Assembly (NCBI GenBank): GCA_035307765.1 | Contig: DATGHU010000011.1 | Coordinates: 1 to 64,000 of the forward strand | Direction of reading: 5' to 3' | Length of the DNA: 64,000 bases | Source: a bacterium | Lineage (GTDB): Bacteria; Sysuimicrobiota; Sysuimicrobiia; Sysuimicrobiales; Segetimicrobiaceae | Shown here: piece after piece, positions 9,169 to 18,459 of the stretch | Numbering within the stretch: position 1 is the stretch's first letter | How the letters are laid out: the number at the start of each line of letters is the position of its first letter | Notes under the pieces: generated by a model | What the model was told of the DNA's origin: nothing | The model's input: only the letters and a program-made list of their open reading frames with translations | Database searches by the model: none | Position numbers and translations under genes: made by a program

Positions 9169-9900
9169 ATGCCCCTGACATACAGCGTCAACCTCGGAAT
9201 ACTCAACCGATTGAAAAATGACCTGGCACTTCGAACACGCCGGGGTATCTTCGAGATTTTCATGCGAGAATGCGCTCCCACACAGAACTCGCGCGTTGCC
9301 GACTTCGGTGCCTCCGGACACCGCGAACATCCGGCGCATTATTTCTTCGAGGAGATGTATCCGCACCGCGAGAATCTCACCGTGATCGCCCGAGCAAGCG
9401 AAAACGCGGGTTGGTTCCCTGAACAATTCCCAGGGATTCGTTTTCTCGAAGCGGACCTACGTAACATACCGTTGTCGGATCTGCACTTTGACTGCGGGAT
9501 CTGCAATGCGGTCGTGGAACACGCAGGACAGCGCGACCAGCAGGCAGCACTGGTACGAGAAGTTTGCCGGGTCTGCCGCTGCGTAGTGTTCACTACTCCT
9601 AATAAGCGGTTTCCTATCGAGCTGCATACATTTCTGCCTTTGCTACACTGGTTCCCAGACACTATTTACCGATACACACTCGCACACATTGGCTATAAAC
9701 ACTTCGCCAATGTCGAGAACCTTAACCCCCTGAACGCAAAGGCTTTCATGGGTCTATTCCCGGCCGCCCGTCGCAACCGGTTGCTGCAGCTCGGATTCCC
9801 CCTGCTGACTACCAATCTTCTCTGCGTTTCCTCCGAACAATCTCTACACCCATACCTCGATCCTACACATATGAGCCGTGAACCCAATCGACCCAATTGA
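9169..9900 (+). CDS. Class I SAM-dependent methyltransferase-like protein, lone plus-strand gene
   Basis: 243 residues from ATG 9169 (MPLTYSVNLG); the frame is open back to TTG 9061 but that extension has no methyltransferase character. VADFGASGHREH (residues 43-54) takes the place of SAM motif I with an unusual GxSGxxE pattern, FLEADLRNIPL matches motif II/III, and FDCGICNAVVEH matches motif IV. FTTPNKRFPIELHTFLPLLHW is typical of the type 11/12 family acting on glycan or lipid precursors. It is flanked by minus-strand genes on both sides, so it is transcribed alone. No recognised ribosome site precedes the start. Confidence 0.72.
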   Translation: MPLTYSVNLGILNRLKNDLALRTRRGIFEIFMRECAPTQNSRVADFGASGHREHPAHYFFEEMYPHRENLTVIARASENAGWFPEQFPGIRFLEADLRNIPLSDLHFDCGICNAVVEHAGQRDQQAALVREVCRVCRCVVFTTPNKRFPIELHTFLPLLHWFPDTIYRYTLAHIGYKHFANVENLNPLNAKAFMGLFPAARRNRLLQLGFPLLTTNLLCVSSEQSLHPYLDPTHMSREPNRPN

Positions 9901-10116
9901 CGGCCCTAGATAAGTGGCCAAATTCCAAAAGATGGCCTCAATTTACCCAAAGGCATGAGAGGACAATCGATCACAATACGTTTAAAGCATGAGCAGGTAG
10001 TTGGAATTATGTTCGGCTTCCCGTTCGCTACCGCAACAGGCACAGGCGTCCGCGGAATGCGACTATTTTAGCCCCATCCTGGGTGGATGATGGATCTTGC
10101 CTCGATTACCGAACAA

Positions 10117-12030
10117 TTACCTTCGGTTCCTTAGATCAAAGAGCACAAACGAACGCCCCTCGCCAGCCACAGGAAGCCCTCCGTTAATCAGTTCTTCCAC
10201 AACGGCCGGCGGCGTCACGGCCCGAAACAATAACAAATACTCAGGATGGCGATAAATGGGATTAGCGGCGTCACGCTCGCCGAACAATTTGTACTCTGAT
10301 AGGTCCAGATCCCGACTATTCAGGGTTGGGTGTATTATGTCCAGCGGCAAACTGGCGGAAAAGGCCCGTGTATAACTAGCGACACTAGCCGGGGTGAAGT
10401 CAGACACAACCGAGTGGCCTTCGAGCGCCCTCAGGATTTGAGCGTAATCGCCCAAACCCACTGGTCTCGCAACAACATCTGGAGTAATTGCAAGAACCTT
10501 CAGGATCACCAGGACCAGCAGCATCCATGCAGGCCATGGACGGCTCTCGAGATGTTTGCGTAGAGCGAACACGAAGGCTGCGACCGTCCAACCAACGACG
10601 CAGATGGTATCTAGATTAAATGTAGGAAACCATTGCATGAAGTATCGAGGAAAAACTGCATACATAATAATGCATGCTCCGGCCGATGACAGTACAAAAC
10701 CAAAGACCCTCGCCTCTGAAGTTGTTAGAATAGGAATGTCTCCAAAAAGTCTAGCCCACGATAAGGAGATCTCGAACAAGACCAGGCCCACGATCGCTAA
10801 AGAAAGCGTGCTTACAGGAATCGCGAGCCATGTCGGCGCAAAGCCTCTTCTCGTCCAGGATATGGCAACAGAAAGCGCAAGTGATAGAAAGAAGCCCCCC
10901 AAATAAACAACGATGAATGACGCTACTATTCCGCGAATCACCCTTCTCAGTCGAGCGTTCAGCCCACCTAAACTGACCAATGCACCACACAAAATCACCA
11001 TTCCAAGAAGCATCACACCAATCATCACGCTCCCATATTTGACTGCCCCTTCCCCTGCGACAATGCGATGAATAAACGCGTAACCTAGGTCCGCGGAATA
11101 ACTATGCATTCTTTCCCACCATCCAACGGGCGGCGCAAACCCCGGATTCAGGATGTGGTGAGAGGAATAAAATTGGGTTGTATCCTGAGACCAATTCCCC
11201 CGGAACAACCGCTCCAGGTGAAGCCGATTTAATGCTTGAAATAGGAAATCTGTCGCCCATGTTCTAAGACCAACACCCGCCAAAACCTGGGCTTGTCGGA
11301 GTGCAAAAGCCATGATGAATGCAGACGCCACACAGATGAACAGCCGCAGACGGCTACGCCTTGCGATCAGTTCTGAATAAGCGGTGAGTTGCATCAAGCA
11401 AACCAGGGCGAAGGTATAGAAGAAAAAAATGTAATCCACAAAAAGAAGTATCAGCGCAATGATTAGCAAGGCAACGCTAGGAATGAGCTTATTGCGCGCG
11501 CGGACCAACTTAAAATGCACGAACAGGCACCCGAAAAATGCGGGGTATGAGAACGCGCGATGTATATTAAATCCCCACACGAATAACGCAGAGGAATCTA
11601 GGCATCCAAAAATTAAGAATAGTACTCCTCCAAGGCGAGACCCTGATAGATGCGTCCAAAATAGATATGCAACGTACAACCCGATTAGAAACGGGATGAC
11701 ACTCAATGCATTTTGAGCTTCTATCGAGCGAATTCCAATCTCAGATAAGAAGTAACTGAAGTAGATGCCAACGTTGCCGTGATGGATGTAGAGGTATGGA
11801 TGCGCTGCGGGATTTGGATTTGTCGCTTCATCCTGAAGGCCCGCCCATCGCCATCCAAATCGTTCAAGGTTCATTGCGCCGTGATAAGCTTCGTATGCCT
11901 CCCCTATGATGTCACTTGAAAAGCCCATGAAATTGTTGGGAATCCAGATATAAAGCCCCATGAGCAGGAACAGGATCAGATAAAAGGCGGGGGTCTGTGT
12001 GGTCCGTCTCAGCAACCTAGTCCCTTGCAC
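10117..12030 (-). CDS. Large multi-pass membrane protein of an unrecognised family (paralogue 1 of 3), GT-C-like
   Basis: 637 residues from a GTG start, with about 12-14 hydrophobic segments and a ~90-residue soluble tail. Shared with the genes at 12067-13554 and 25263-27449 are: SD at 39-40 after the first helix; HPYLYIHHGN (77-86); NxxR at 155-158; an acidic residue in an intramembrane VDY (198-200); LRQAQVLAGVG (244-254); and HHIL (291-294). An early acidic loop plus a loop motif before the second helix pair is how GT-C glycosyltransferases are built, but I do not recognise a named family. The gene is noticeably AT-rich compared with the right half of the window. Confidence 0.8.
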   Translation of the reverse strand: MQGTRLLRRTTQTPAFYLILFLLMGLYIWIPNNFMGFSSDIIGEAYEAYHGAMNLERFGWRWAGLQDEATNPNPAAHPYLYIHHGNVGIYFSYFLSEIGIRSIEAQNALSVIPFLIGLYVAYLFWTHLSGSRLGGVLFLIFGCLDSSALFVWGFNIHRAFSYPAFFGCLFVHFKLVRARNKLIPSVALLIIALILLFVDYIFFFYTFALVCLMQLTAYSELIARRSRLRLFICVASAFIMAFALRQAQVLAGVGLRTWATDFLFQALNRLHLERLFRGNWSQDTTQFYSSHHILNPGFAPPVGWWERMHSYSADLGYAFIHRIVAGEGAVKYGSVMIGVMLLGMVILCGALVSLGGLNARLRRVIRGIVASFIVVYLGGFFLSLALSVAISWTRRGFAPTWLAIPVSTLSLAIVGLVLFEISLSWARLFGDIPILTTSEARVFGFVLSSAGACIIMYAVFPRYFMQWFPTFNLDTICVVGWTVAAFVFALRKHLESRPWPAWMLLVLVILKVLAITPDVVARPVGLGDYAQILRALEGHSVVSDFTPASVASYTRAFSASLPLDIIHPTLNSRDLDLSEYKLFGERDAANPIYRHPEYLLLFRAVTPPAVVEELINGGLPVAGEGRSFVLFDLRNRR

Positions 12031-12066
12031 ACAGTACCCGAGAATAAAGCTGACCAGTCGTGCGTC

Positions 12067-13554
12067 CTACTTCCCAAGCTCCAAGTCCGCTGGAGGAGAA
12101 GTTAGCGTGAGAACACGATAATCTGCAACGATGTTGAGCACCCGGTATACAGCCAGGAAAATCAACACAGTCACTGTCACGCGGCGACCAATACGCGGCC
12201 ATCCATCCCTTCCTCTCCCCATTCGCGTTATCCATACCATCGCATAGATCACAAATGCGTACGCTAGTAGCACGAAACTAATGATCATTGGGAATCTGTG
12301 GTGCATGTAAATCTCAACCGATAGAGGAGCAAAAAAATATAACCCTAGCGTCTCCGCACCTCCCACCAACGCAACCGTCTTGGCCGCCATCATTACCTGA
12401 TCGAGTTCAGCACTGTCGCCCTTCCCAATCAATCCCAAGAACCCCAACCCAGTAAACCCCGCAGCGACGACACCTCCCACAACTACCACGCCCAAAGTTA
12501 CAACTCCCAAGTATGGGGTCCAGAAGATCGTGACATATTGAAGAAATCCCCGTGCGATATGTGACAGGCTATCGTCCGGCACCGCAAACGGACGCAGCAC
12601 GTGATGCTGAAGATACCACTTGTCAATGTCCCGCATTGGTGGCAGAGGGAAATATATCAGATGGCTGTGCAGGAACGATGTCTTGATCACAGCCGAATAG
12701 TAGAGGTCCTTAGTCCAGAAATCGAATCCAAGCCCCCCAATGATTTGCAGTTGTCGCAACAGGAAGGGGATTGCGTAAACCAACAAGACAGCGGTGAGGC
12801 GCACACGTAGAGAAAATGAAGATTTCGTGGCCAATATCAATAGGGCCGCAAGGAAAAATGCAAAAACTAAGAAATCATAACCCACCATGAAGCCAATTAC
12901 GGTGCAAAGGAGGAACGCAATAATATGGGGGAGGTGCTTTTTCTGGCCTTCCTCCAACCATCGCAAGAGATGATAGCCTGACCCAAAAAGCGCCAGCCAA
13001 TGCCAGCCGCGAATGAGATTGACTGCAAAAACCAAATTGAAATAGTACTCTCCTGCCAGCAATGCCAGGAAAATTAACGCGAACAGAGCTGAACCGGATG
13101 CCTGACGCACAAATAGATATGCATAGTAGAGGCCCATGCAGAACGCTACAATTGTCATCAATACAGCAGGAACAAACGGGTGCGGAGAAAAACGTGCGAA
13201 CAGATAATATACTAATGCCCCAATGTTGACGTTGTGCGTGTACAAATAGGGCCCAACTCGCTGTATGAGCCAATGACCGGTGCCATCTTCAATGTAGTTT
13301 TCCCCCGCATCCCTGGACGACAGCGTCTCCCCGGGGGCAGGATAGCAAGTTATGTAGGTGACATATTGGCTGCAGTCTGAAGCCCACGGGAGCCACCCAA
13401 TTCTCTGTCCCCAAAGGATTAGGCCACATAGAACCAAAGCGGAAATCCCCAGCGCCAACCATTCTTCAGTCGCGTGTCCAGCGAAGCGGATCCGTGAAAT
13501 TCTTCCCTGGATCCCAATCAAAAGGTTCCCCTCGATCGCCCGACAGATATACAC
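12067..13554 (-). CDS. Large multi-pass membrane protein of an unrecognised family (paralogue 2 of 3), GT-C-like
   Basis: 495 residues from a GTG start, ending 36 nt before its neighbour paralogue. It carries the same ordered motifs: SD (59-60), GPYLYTHNVN (101-110), NLIRGWH (179-185), YDF (226-228), LRQLQIIGGLG (266-276) and HHVL (317-320). It lacks the long C-terminal soluble domain of the other two and ends soon after the last helix, so it is the shortest form. Together with paralogue 1 it forms an operon downstream of two methyltransferase genes. The role is unknown; a lipid-linked-sugar glycosyltransferase or polymerase is my working guess. Confidence 0.78.
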   Translation of the reverse strand: MYICRAIEGNLLIGIQGRISRIRFAGHATEEWLALGISALVLCGLILWGQRIGWLPWASDCSQYVTYITCYPAPGETLSSRDAGENYIEDGTGHWLIQRVGPYLYTHNVNIGALVYYLFARFSPHPFVPAVLMTIVAFCMGLYYAYLFVRQASGSALFALIFLALLAGEYYFNLVFAVNLIRGWHWLALFGSGYHLLRWLEEGQKKHLPHIIAFLLCTVIGFMVGYDFLVFAFFLAALLILATKSSFSLRVRLTAVLLVYAIPFLLRQLQIIGGLGFDFWTKDLYYSAVIKTSFLHSHLIYFPLPPMRDIDKWYLQHHVLRPFAVPDDSLSHIARGFLQYVTIFWTPYLGVVTLGVVVVGGVVAAGFTGLGFLGLIGKGDSAELDQVMMAAKTVALVGGAETLGLYFFAPLSVEIYMHHRFPMIISFVLLAYAFVIYAMVWITRMGRGRDGWPRIGRRVTVTVLIFLAVYRVLNIVADYRVLTLTSPPADLELGK

Positions 13555-13625
13555 CCTACGCTGATCGACCGGTAAAGTTGCGGGTACGCTGCCAGAATTA
13601 ACCCTTCATCCAACCCACTTAGTCA

Positions 13626-14522
13626 TTAGCTCATTGCCCCCGGCGGAATTTGCCACTCATAGACATAAGCACGAAACGGATATAAGCACCTTGGAAACTG
13701 CAATCTGGGCCACGCGAACACAAATGGGAACGTTACCCAAAATGGGCAGTGAAAAACCTTCCGTAACATATGCGTACCGAGAGGTAGGGATCGGAGGGAT
13801 ACCTCGTCCATCGCGTGCGTGGACCAGAAGAACATGTCAAGTTTTGGATAGATACGCCGAATAATGCCCCACACCGCTCGCTGGATCCAGAAGAAAGGGG
13901 GCAATGGGCTCACTTCGATCCCATAGATGCACCCACCCGGTCTTAGGACACGCCCGAATTCTCGGAACGTGGCTTCCAGATTAGCATAGTTCTCGCGCAC
14001 GCAATGTCCCACGAGGTGATGAAGCAAGTAAAAACACACAATCGCGTCCACGGAGCGGTCCCGGAACGGAAGCCGAGATGACGAGCCAAATATCCGCAGG
14101 TCGACCTCCCCATTCAGCCGGACGGACTCCAAGGAGGCATCCACCCCAACCAGAAAGTATCGCGTGGAACGCCGGTATGGCAGTCGAGGCCCACAACCTA
14201 CGTCGACAACCACACGATCCCCTGGCCTGAGGTCGCCGAGGCGCATGTCGACCCATTTCGTCTGCTGCGAGTAACACATGCACCGCGTGCCGCGCTGCTG
14301 GGTTGTCATAGACATCTGCGCGTGCGAGTCGTCGAAGAAAGAAGATCGTTGATGCTCTTCCGCCAGAACGACGCCATCAATAACCTTCAGCGCGCGGCCA
14401 CAGCCGCTGTTCTTGCACCGCAAAACCTCCCCCTCCATCCCAACCGGCGAATGACACCTGGGACAGGCGAGCAGGTTCCCGAGCGCGTATGCAATATTCT
14501 CAGCGGTCGGCACAATTGCCAC
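13626..14522 (-). CDS. SAM-dependent methyltransferase with N-terminal zinc ribbon
   Basis: 298 residues from GTG. The N-terminus holds a Trm112-like four-cysteine ribbon (Cys20, Cys23, Cys36, Cys41), followed by the methyltransferase domain with motif I VVDVGCGPRLPY (105-116), VGVD at the acidic strand and VLRPGGCIYGIE near motif V. Such ribbon-methyltransferase fusions occur in glycan and natural-product loci and act on small molecules or glycans. Next upstream on the same strand is another methyltransferase (14578-15231), so two methyl groups or one methyl plus a different modification may be added. The substrate is unknown. Confidence 0.8.
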   Translation of the reverse strand: MAIVPTAENIAYALGNLLACPRCHSPVGMEGEVLRCKNSGCGRALKVIDGVVLAEEHQRSSFFDDSHAQMSMTTQQRGTRCMCYSQQTKWVDMRLGDLRPGDRVVVDVGCGPRLPYRRSTRYFLVGVDASLESVRLNGEVDLRIFGSSSRLPFRDRSVDAIVCFYLLHHLVGHCVRENYANLEATFREFGRVLRPGGCIYGIEVSPLPPFFWIQRAVWGIIRRIYPKLDMFFWSTHAMDEVSLRSLPLGTHMLRKVFHCPFWVTFPFVFAWPRLQFPRCLYPFRAYVYEWQIPPGAMS

Positions 14523-14577
14523 TAAACATCGAAATGCTCATCTCCTCAAGCGGCGCGGATGATCTTTACTCGCCACG

Positions 14578-15231
14578 CTATTCCGTAATAGTCCAATAAT
14601 AGTCGCCTGTATAACGAAGTTCATGAAAAAGTCGGCGCCACACCTCAGGGGAAAAATAGGTCAGCGCCGTCAACTGCCACCGCTCGAAATTCTGTCGCTG
14701 CTCTTCGGTCAGGAAGGAATCCACTTGCAAGTACTTGTGCGCCCGGCTCACCCGTTCCATTTCCCGGATGGCCTGCTTGCAACGCGCCAGCTCCAAGTTG
14801 TGAATAGTGTTTACCGAGATGACAAGGTCGAACGATTTATCGGGAAAGGGGAGCTGATCGGCGGTTCCGATTACCAAAAAGGGTTTGACGCCATCCATCG
14901 CATGCTCAATTGCATACGCCGAGACATCCAGCCCCGCAATCCGGACCCCCGGAATGACGCGCTGCAAATCGCTGAGCAAAAACCCTTTGGCGCACCCGAC
15001 ATCGAGGATCCGGTGCTCACGGGTGAGTCCATAGAATTCCTGCATGTGCTTTGCGACGGGGATCCAGCGTCCGTCGTAATGATAACCGCCGTATCCCTGC
15101 GTCCGGTCACCATCGAAGTATTCCTGCCCGAAACGGCGAGCAACTTCACGTTGGAGAGGTCTGGACCGCTCGCGCGCCCGTATCGGTCGCTTGATCTTCG
15201 GGTAGGAATCAAGAAGGTTCACTTCTCGCAT
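14578..15231 (-). CDS. Class I SAM-dependent methyltransferase
   Basis: 217 residues from ATG 15231, two bases after the stop of the upstream epimerase, so the two are probably cotranscribed. Motif I is RILDVGCAKGFLLSDL (74-89), followed by IAGLDVS at the acidic strand and FDLVISVNTIHNLE at motif IV. The N-terminal region (FGQEYFDGDRTQGYGGYHYD) resembles methyltransferases found near sugar epimerases. A sugar or lipid-linked glycan substrate is likely from context only. Confidence 0.8.
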   Translation of the reverse strand: MREVNLLDSYPKIKRPIRARERSRPLQREVARRFGQEYFDGDRTQGYGGYHYDGRWIPVAKHMQEFYGLTREHRILDVGCAKGFLLSDLQRVIPGVRIAGLDVSAYAIEHAMDGVKPFLVIGTADQLPFPDKSFDLVISVNTIHNLELARCKQAIREMERVSRAHKYLQVDSFLTEEQRQNFERWQLTALTYFSPEVWRRLFHELRYTGDYYWTITE

Positions 15232-15233
15232 GA

Positions 15234-16109
15234 TTAGGGTCTCGCCGTGGTCGCATACATCTGCTCGAACGTCGCGCGCATGGCGTCTTCGAAGCCCGAA
15301 AAGGAAAAAACTCCCACCTGTTGACGTAGGCGCGAAACATCAAATTCCCGGTGAGTCACACCACCGTTTCGATGAAGATGGGACACCGCGAACTCAAACG
15401 GTACAGCGCGCCTCAGCACCTCTACGACCTCTGCAAAAGAACGGCTGACCCCGGTGGCCACATTGAGCACGCCTGTCGCCTCGGTCTTGATGAGCCGCCC
15501 TACAATGCGAAGCAAATCGTTGATAAAAAGATGATCCCTTCTCTCCTCTCCTTGCCCAAACAGGCGGATGGAACGTTCTCGAATTATCGAACGGATGAAG
15601 GCGTTAGGACCATAGGAGTTGTGCGTATCTCCAGGACCAAAAACCGCAGTCGGGCGCAACACGAGCAGGGGGATACCCTTGGCCTGCATCGACTTCCGAA
15701 TCACACACTCAGCGGTGTATTTCGAGATTGCATAATAGTTCCCCCCCGGCGCCACGGGCGTGTCCTCCGTTATTGCCTGGGTCTGGATCGGGTAAACGGC
15801 GTCTGAACTGATGCAAACACACTTTGCGGGAGGGTGCGCCTCAAGAAAAGTACCGAGGTGCCCTGCCATCGCGATGTTGTCCATGAGCGTCCTCAGAGTA
15901 TCTCCCCTCTCGCGTGTGATCGTCGAGGCGAAGACCACAACCGTCTCACTGTCCACATGCGCTGCCAGTGCTTGCACCCCCTCTTCCAACCGCAAATCCA
16001 TCGTCCTCGAAGAAAACCCGAGGACATCACAATCCCCCTCACGCTGGAGATGTGCCTGCAGGCCGCTACCAATAAAGCCGGTGTTCCCCAAGATCACGAC
16101 TCTCGGCAT
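15234..16109 (-). CDS. NAD-dependent epimerase/dehydratase family protein (extended SDR)
   Basis: 291 residues. GNTGFIGSGL at the N-terminus is the dinucleotide-binding glycine motif, the catalytic Ser region is CISSDAVYP, and YYAISK contains the YxxxK pair. These are features of NDP-sugar 4-epimerases, 4,6-dehydratases and 4-ketoreductases. The C-terminal half contains RRDHLFINDLLRI, the usual substrate-domain HxxD motif. It is followed by a methyltransferase, so it may make a sugar that is then methylated. The exact reaction cannot be told from sequence. Confidence 0.85.
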   Translation of the reverse strand: MPRVVILGNTGFIGSGLQAHLQREGDCDVLGFSSRTMDLRLEEGVQALAAHVDSETVVVFASTITRERGDTLRTLMDNIAMAGHLGTFLEAHPPAKCVCISSDAVYPIQTQAITEDTPVAPGGNYYAISKYTAECVIRKSMQAKGIPLLVLRPTAVFGPGDTHNSYGPNAFIRSIIRERSIRLFGQGEERRDHLFINDLLRIVGRLIKTEATGVLNVATGVSRSFAEVVEVLRRAVPFEFAVSHLHRNGGVTHREFDVSRLRQQVGVFSFSGFEDAMRATFEQMYATTARP

Positions 16110-16244
16110 CAGATCTCAAACCCCCGCTCGCCCAGGATTCCCGTTCCATCGAATCCACCGAGGTGCGCGCCGGCGAGGTACTCACACCGTCTAAAATACT
16201 TCACGGGGGCAATCCCAAGGAACAAGGCAAGCGGCCGACCGATA

Positions 16245-17549
16245 TCAATCGATCATCCCCCGCCCCATGGAAACGTACCGGATTCCCTTGAATTCCTCCC
16301 GGCGCTTTTCGAGAGCGCCCACGCAGTCGATCACTACGGGGTTCCGCATGGCCCGCATGAGGGTAGCCGCATCAACCGTCTCAAACTCGTCCCAACCCGT
16401 CATGATCAACAAACAGTCCGCGTGGGCAAGGGCTTCATCCCGGGAAGAGGCCACCGTCGTGCCTTCTGCCAAAACCGGAGACTGCACAACGGGGTCGTAC
16501 GCCCGAATGGTCGCCCGCGACCGCAGGCTGGAAATCACGCTAAGCGCAGGCGAGTTCTTCAGTGAGTGGGTCCCCTTCTTATACGCCAAACCCCACACGG
16601 CAATCGTTGGCACCGGGACATAAGCGAACACCAGGGATTCAAGTTTGTCGAGAACCCACCGCAGTCGCCGGGCGTTGCATGCGACGATTGCTTCTATTAG
16701 AGAAGTGTCGGTTCCATACTCTTCCGCAAGAGTTCGTAGCATCACCAGATCTCGTTCCAAGTTGCCACCAGAGATCCCGAGGCCTGGGTGAATGTAGGCC
16801 GCCGGACCAATGCGCGCATCCAACCGGAGCGCGGGAATGACCTCCGACCAATCCGCGCCCACTCTCTCACAGAGGTCTGACAGCGTATTTGCGAAAGTCA
16901 CCCCACAAGCAAGATAGAGATTAATCGCCGCCTTCGTTAGCTCGGCACTTTCATATCGCATGCGCTGTACTGGACAACCGAAAAGTTCGAGTTCCCGTTT
17001 CAGTACATCGGGCAGCAGGCAGTCAGGAGCCTCGCACCCCAACATGATCCGCTCCGGATGAAGAACACGATCCACCGCCTGCCCGAACACCAAGGTCTCC
17101 ACCCAGTAGAACACGGCCAGGTGCTTATCGGGATGGTTCCGCCCGATGCGCTCTACCAGCGAGCGCGTGAAACCGGGCGGAAGTTGACTCATGAGGACCA
17201 ACGTGGTCAGGGGCTCCAAGTGCGGGATCGCTTCCTCCACGAGCTTACGGATGGCCGACACGTCACCGCGGTTATCCTCAGTGGTCGGGACATCCTGCGA
17301 AAGAACAACCAGGGGGCACGCGGCCAAGGTGGCAACGTCCGTGTTGAATGTCATCCTGGGGCGCGCGGATCGTAGGAGCTCGGCAAGTCCCGGCTCATGG
17401 ACGGGAATTTGTGATCTGGTGAGCGCTGCAATAATACTGTTGTCGCGATCGACCCCAATCACATCATCGCCTCGCGAAGCCCAGGCGATGCTGGTCACAA
17501 GGCCGAGATGCGAGAGCCCTAAGAAACCGATCGGCGCAGTCGGGGGCAT
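16245..17549 (-). CDS. UDP-glucose dehydrogenase homologue lacking catalytic Cys and Lys
   Basis: 434 residues with the full three-domain layout of nucleotide-sugar dehydrogenases: Rossmann start IGFLGLSHLGLVTS, central helix AELTKAAINLY, and C-terminal domain WGLAYKKGTHSLKNSPAL. The active-site GGxCFPKD loop is replaced by GISGGNLERD (258-267), so Asn263 stands where the nucleophilic Cys belongs. The Lys of the KITFAN helix is Gly216 (CGVTFAN), while a Glu at 151 may still match the PEF glutamate. Without Cys it cannot form the thiohemiacetal, so a full four-electron oxidation is unlikely. It may act as a simple dehydrogenase, an epimerase-like enzyme or a regulator. Confidence 0.82.
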   Translation of the reverse strand: MPPTAPIGFLGLSHLGLVTSIAWASRGDDVIGVDRDNSIIAALTRSQIPVHEPGLAELLRSARPRMTFNTDVATLAACPLVVLSQDVPTTEDNRGDVSAIRKLVEEAIPHLEPLTTLVLMSQLPPGFTRSLVERIGRNHPDKHLAVFYWVETLVFGQAVDRVLHPERIMLGCEAPDCLLPDVLKRELELFGCPVQRMRYESAELTKAAINLYLACGVTFANTLSDLCERVGADWSEVIPALRLDARIGPAAYIHPGLGISGGNLERDLVMLRTLAEEYGTDTSLIEAIVACNARRLRWVLDKLESLVFAYVPVPTIAVWGLAYKKGTHSLKNSPALSVISSLRSRATIRAYDPVVQSPVLAEGTTVASSRDEALAHADCLLIMTGWDEFETVDAATLMRAMRNPVVIDCVGALEKRREEFKGIRYVSMGRGMID

Positions 17550-17550
17550 G

Positions 17551-18459
17551 TCAGCTCAACGAGGAGGTCGCCAAATGAAGGAGTGTGCGGGACATCCAGA
17601 GGTCGTTTTCGAATGAAGTTTTGTTCGCGATCACCATCTGCTCAAAATGTGCAAGGTCTGCAGCCCATGTAGGGTCGGGTGCGGTGACTACCTCCCGGGT
17701 TTCATCTGGGACTCCACTCGGAAAACGGCGCCGCTGAATAACCAACTCGCTCGCGCCCCATTTCGTCAAGCCTTCCATTTGAAGTGCGCCTCGCGCCCCG
17801 ATCACTTCAATCGTCCACCGATTCTTCCAACTCAGGTAGCTACATTCAATCACGATACGGCGATCCGTCGTGGCAAGGATGCAGTGGTCAGCCCCCGTGA
17901 GCTCATGTGCACCCCGTTCCCAGATCAGGAAATCCGAACCGGCCCGGCCGAAGACGAAACCAGTCAAATCAACAAGATGGCTCGCCAGATCCTGCAAAAC
18001 CCCCAGCCGATCATCTCGCCACGTGCCGGCAACGCTTCCAGCGGTCCCGTACCCGTAAAACATCCTGGCTCGATAGACGTCCCCAATTGATCCGGCGGCG
18101 ATAAGATCTCGAAGTCTTATGACGTGGGGCTCGAACCGAAAGTTGTAGGATGTGTACCAGATCACTCGCCGCCGTTGTGCCGTCTGTTGCAGGTGATGCG
18201 CCGTTGCCTCGTCAGGAAATATCAACGGCTTCTCCACAAGCGCATGCTTGCCGCGGTTCAATAGAAAATCCAAAAGTTCGATCTTTACCTGATTCGGAAC
18301 CGCGAGCACGGCTGCATCATACTGCGCCAGCGGGCACTCCGAAAGGGTCCGATAGTCGGCCGCCGTGTTATAGGGATCCACCGTAGCAATGCATCGCCCA
18401 CCAAGCAATTGCTTCCGTTTCAACCCAATATTGCCATAGCCGACGACGAGGTATTTCAT
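17551..18459 (-). CDS. Gfo/Idh/MocA family oxidoreductase
   Basis: 302 residues from ATG 18459 (MKYLVVGYGNIG), whose ATGA overlaps the upstream stop; the frame is open to 18543 but that part is antisense-like shadow of the neighbour. The Rossmann motif GYGNIG is at 7-12 and the family EKP motif (VEKPL) at 75-79. Members interconvert keto and hydroxyl groups on sugars or NDP-sugars with NAD(P). Coupling to the nucleotidyltransferase-PfkB fusion suggests that both work on the same sugar. A single base separates its stop from the UGDH-like gene downstream. Confidence 0.85.
   Translation of the reverse strand: MKYLVVGYGNIGLKRKQLLGGRCIATVDPYNTAADYRTLSECPLAQYDAAVLAVPNQVKIELLDFLLNRGKHALVEKPLIFPDEATAHHLQQTAQRRRVIWYTSYNFRFEPHVIRLRDLIAAGSIGDVYRARMFYGYGTAGSVAGTWRDDRLGVLQDLASHLVDLTGFVFGRAGSDFLIWERGAHELTGADHCILATTDRRIVIECSYLSWKNRWTIEVIGARGALQMEGLTKWGASELVIQRRRFPSGVPDETREVVTAPDPTWAADLAHFEQMVIANKTSFENDLWMSRTLLHLATSSLS

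Noticed and set aside
9901-10116. Convergent region searched for a terminator
   Set aside because: Only weak 4-5 bp repeats were found (GGCCA...TGGCC with a 12-nt loop), so no terminator is called.
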